Positions 60,986-64,000 of a stretch of 64,000 nt of DNA are shown piece after piece. The notes below the pieces were generated by a model, which saw nothing but the letters and a program-made list of their open reading frames with translations, made no database searches and had not been told where the DNA came from. How positions within the stretch are numbered: position 1 is the first letter of the stretch; each line of letters starts with the position of its first letter. Origin of the DNA: Rhizophagus irregularis (lineage: Eukaryota > Glomeromycota > Glomeromycetes > Glomerales > Glomeraceae); contig NC_089460.1 in the NCBI RefSeq assembly GCF_026210795.1, positions 868,001 through 932,000 on the forward strand. The letters are read 5' to 3'. The translations under genes were made by a program, and so were the position numbers.

Positions 60986-61194
60986 AAAGTTTAATAATTA
61001 ATAGTTTGTAATAGTCTGTAATATACGTTGTAAATATATATGTATATGTATTACTCTGTTAAGGTTAGTCCAAGGGTTAAACTGTTACGGAATTAATGGA
61101 CTTTACGAATTCCACTTTACCGTATATCCGACATATATGATATATCCATATATCCATATATACATATATCAGTATATCAGTATATCACCAACGC

Positions 61195-61405
61195 GAAATT
61201 ATACTAATTAATTATTATCTAGTATAAAGAGGAAATTATAATACTAATTATACATACTAAATACTAATTATACAAATTATACGTACTAATTATACTACTA
61301 ATTATACGTACTAATTATACTAATTATACTACGTACTAATTATACGTACTAATTATACGTACTAATTATACTACCTAATTATACTACCTAATTATACGTA
61401 ATGAA
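61195..61405. repeat. ACTAATTATACGT minisatellite
   Basis: At least twelve copies of TACTAATTATACG/TACTACCTAATTATAC in direct orientation. TAATTA is a palindromic core. Confidence 0.85.
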
Positions 61406-62504
61406 ACCTGAAATTCAACCTGATATATATCATTTGTCAAGTTAATTTTTTTGCATACATCAATTTTCGACAAAGTATTAATGTTTATATTCTTTAATAA
61501 GTAAATCTACATTTAATTTAATTACTAATTTCGTTAAACACGAGGTAAAACTTTTTTAAACTTTAAATAACTTTTTTTTTTTATGTGATAATAATTTTTT
61601 GATGTGTGACAATGGTGACATAGAAGCTAAATTAGCTAAATTGAAATCTTTCATATTTTTTTAGGTATTATTACTCAGCGTTTACTCAGCGAAAATCACA
61701 TTTTTATATCATAACTTGTTTATACTTCTTATACATTTTTTCTAAAAAGAATTTATCAAATGAAATATTACCACATTTTTTTTTTTAACGTTAGTAGTAT
61801 AAACATGTGCCTATTAATTGTGCGTCAAAAAAACGTTTTTAATAAGCCAAATCCGTCACATGAATGCATAACATAAATATTATTATAAATCATGGATATG
61901 CGGTGATATACTTATAAAAGTCTTAAATCTTAAATTACTTACATAATTTACATTACAGTATTTACAAACATCGAGACTTTAAAAAAAAAATTTAGTTTAT
62001 AAAGACAAGTTATATTACCTGAATTATATATTAAAAGAATACGCCCGAAAGATAACATAAATATAATTACGCGATTTAAAACGAACTCGTATTTCTCTAT
62101 TTTTAAGTTAAAAAAGAGCGATTGGTTGTAGAATGACAAAAAATTCAAATTAGTAATCCTTAAAAAAAAACAGGCTCGCAAAAAAAAAAAAAAAATTGGT
62201 GGCTTTTGTATAATTTCCAATTATTTTCCTAATTTGGTCATATCAATCAAAGTTATTATTTTTGGCTAAATTTAAACTTTCTTAACAAAAAAAAAAAATT
62301 TTATTTAATTTGTTAAAAATTTTTTTTAAAGATATATTAAATTCTTTTTGATCCGAAAACAGATATGATTTGATATCGATAAAAAAAAAATAGTGTATTA
62401 TTTATTTTGAAAAAAGAAATTTTAAATCGGAGCATCTTTTTTATTACATAAAAAATTGTAAATGATATAAACTTGGCTAGACTCGCTTTTAAAACACCAC
62501 AAGT

Positions 62505-62568
62505 AAATAGTAAACATATAGTAAACATAGAGTAAACATACAGTAAATTTATAGTAAATTTATAGTAA
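62505..62568. repeat. ATAGTAAACAT/ATAGTAAATTT repeat
   Basis: Five to six 11-12-bp units (AGTAAACATATAGTAAACAT, then TATAGTAAATTTATAGTAAA). Confidence 0.75.
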
Positions 62569-64000
62569 AAAAAAAAAACTTGATTATTGATGACATAAAA
62601 AAATTTAAAGTTTTTTTCTTTTTCATACGGATCAGCAAAATGATTTACATTTTAATATAAGCTGAATAAGGTAAAAGATGAATGAAATAACATCTCACGA
62701 TTTTTTTGCATGATTTTACGCAGAATAACAGAATAACTGCGGTTAATGTAAGAGTTACACATTCCTTTCTATATACCAATGAAACATAATAAAAAAACTT
62801 TAAAATTAAAAATGCACGGTGAGTTCCGGATAACTCTTTTTATATGCATGCATTGAAAATTTCCCGCTTCATTTTAAATTATTTGTAGCAGAATTTGGAA
62901 TTTCTTTATATGTAATATTAATATTCTACTGCAAAAATGTTATATTCATTTATATAAATATATATGTATATATATGTATGATAAAAATAAAAAAAATACT
63001 ATAAATACTAAAATATGTAATGTAATGTGATAATAGGAAAGCCGGTTTTTGTAATGTTACAAATGTTACAAATGTTACATGATTTTTTTTCTTCTCGAAA
63101 TTAAAATGGGAAGAGATCATCAAATCATACAGTATACTGTATATCATACATAACACATTCTATTATAACATTCTATTTAATATATTAAAACTTGATTGAA
63201 TTTTCTTTGTCTTTTTTCTTTATATGAATTTTAATTTTTAAACATTTTTAATATTTTTAACATTTTATTACTTTTATTCTTTATTCTTTATTCTCAAAAT
63301 TCTTAAAATCTTTGTTCATTGAAATTCATTAAAATGTCACCATGTCACTCATGTCACTCCGTTCGTCACTCCTTAGCGATTTGGTGGAGATTTTGACGAT
63401 AAAAATCATAAAATCATGAATCATTTAAATCATTTGATCATAATTGATCTTCACGCGTTGTTTAACAATAACAATTAATAAATTAATAATTGGTGATAAT
63501 AAAATTAATTGGTTAATAAATAAACATATAATAAACTTGATATTATTATTAAAAAAAAATGCGCATTATTTATTTATACATATGATAAAATGATCTGTAT
63601 TATGTATATATTTCTCAATAATAAACACGCGATTACGCGATTACTATACTTCACAAACTTTCACAAACTTTCGGGTATACGGTTGTATACTGTTAATTTA
63701 TAAAGTTTATTTTTAATTTATCTATAATTATACAATAGCATAATATTATAATATGATTCGCGATTTATTTCTCCTTATATGATAATAATCTGATTATTAT
63801 ATTTTATTATTCTATAGATAGATATAGATAGAGATGTGTTGGTTAAATCATTTTTACGCCTTTTTTTTATATGATCCGTGAATCCTTGGTTACAAATCTG
63901 TAAACTTGTGAACAGTTGTGATGCTTTAAAAATTCCCGCTAAGTTTATTCTAGTCTGATCCTGCTTTCTATTATAATATTTGTATCATGATTGATTCAAA

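Larger units (their letters stand above)
53214..64000. other. AT-rich region with microsatellites, no gene recognised
   Basis: The first 1-2 kb (T-rich) probably includes the 3' UTR of the zinc-finger gene. No frame beyond shows family motifs or signal peptides, and I see no transposon ends, tRNA or rRNA. Low-complexity repeats are listed separately. The window ends inside this region. Confidence 0.5.

Overview
The window looks like AT-rich nuclear DNA of an early-diverging filamentous fungus, most likely an arbuscular mycorrhizal fungus of the Rhizophagus type. The reasons are extreme A/T richness, short (about 50-110 nt) GT-AG introns with TAG acceptors, a dense graveyard of DNA transposons and MITEs, and host genes (Glc8-type PP1 inhibitor, Dug1-type dipeptidase, Msn2-type zinc-finger factor) with clear fungal counterparts. 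The species is an inference from style; no marker gene fixes it.

Layout. 1-4.4 kb is a cluster of non-autonomous transposons with inverted termini (251-546, 753-942, 1272-2236, 2611-3815, 3959-4401) plus a degenerate telomere-like tract. 4.4-8.5 kb is AT-rich and apparently gene-free. 8.5-11.9 kb holds two intact host genes, head to tail: a 4-exon GLC8-like phosphatase regulator and a 10-exon DUG1-like Cys-Gly dipeptidase. 12-31 kb is a nest of elements. A decayed retroelement-like sequence contains a MITE (13889-14887) and a 14.6 kb DNA transposon (15543-30100) with 8-bp target duplications. Inside an 81-nt intron of that transposon's own transposase gene sits a complete 10,074-bp CACTA element (17005-27078) with TAT duplications, a tnp2-type transposase relic, a divergent accessory-gene relic and a 28-copy repeat. 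A further hairpin MITE follows at 30333-30723.

31-38 kb has more MITEs, the relic of a multicopy gene, an unusual micro-exon gene for a secreted cysteine-rich peptide (33980-34986), a hAT-type MITE and a 0.7-kb tandem duplication. 38-64 kb has no recognisable transposon termini. It holds one gene, a two-exon Msn2-like C2H2 transcription factor (52111-53213), between about 13.8 and 10.8 kb of AT-rich DNA full of homopolymer tracts and microsatellites.

The most interesting item is the gene at 33980-34986. After a signal-peptide exon, seven consecutive candidate micro-exons of 3-12 nt (6, 3, 6, 3, 12, 3, 3) are separated by mutually similar introns. All are frame-neutral and all splice in phase 1, and four Cys codons are completed only across splice junctions. 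Second is a hairpin motif shared by three structurally unrelated MITEs, and third a group of MITEs with 11-bp target duplications whose interiors are built from different short words. No tRNA, rRNA or CRISPR array was found.
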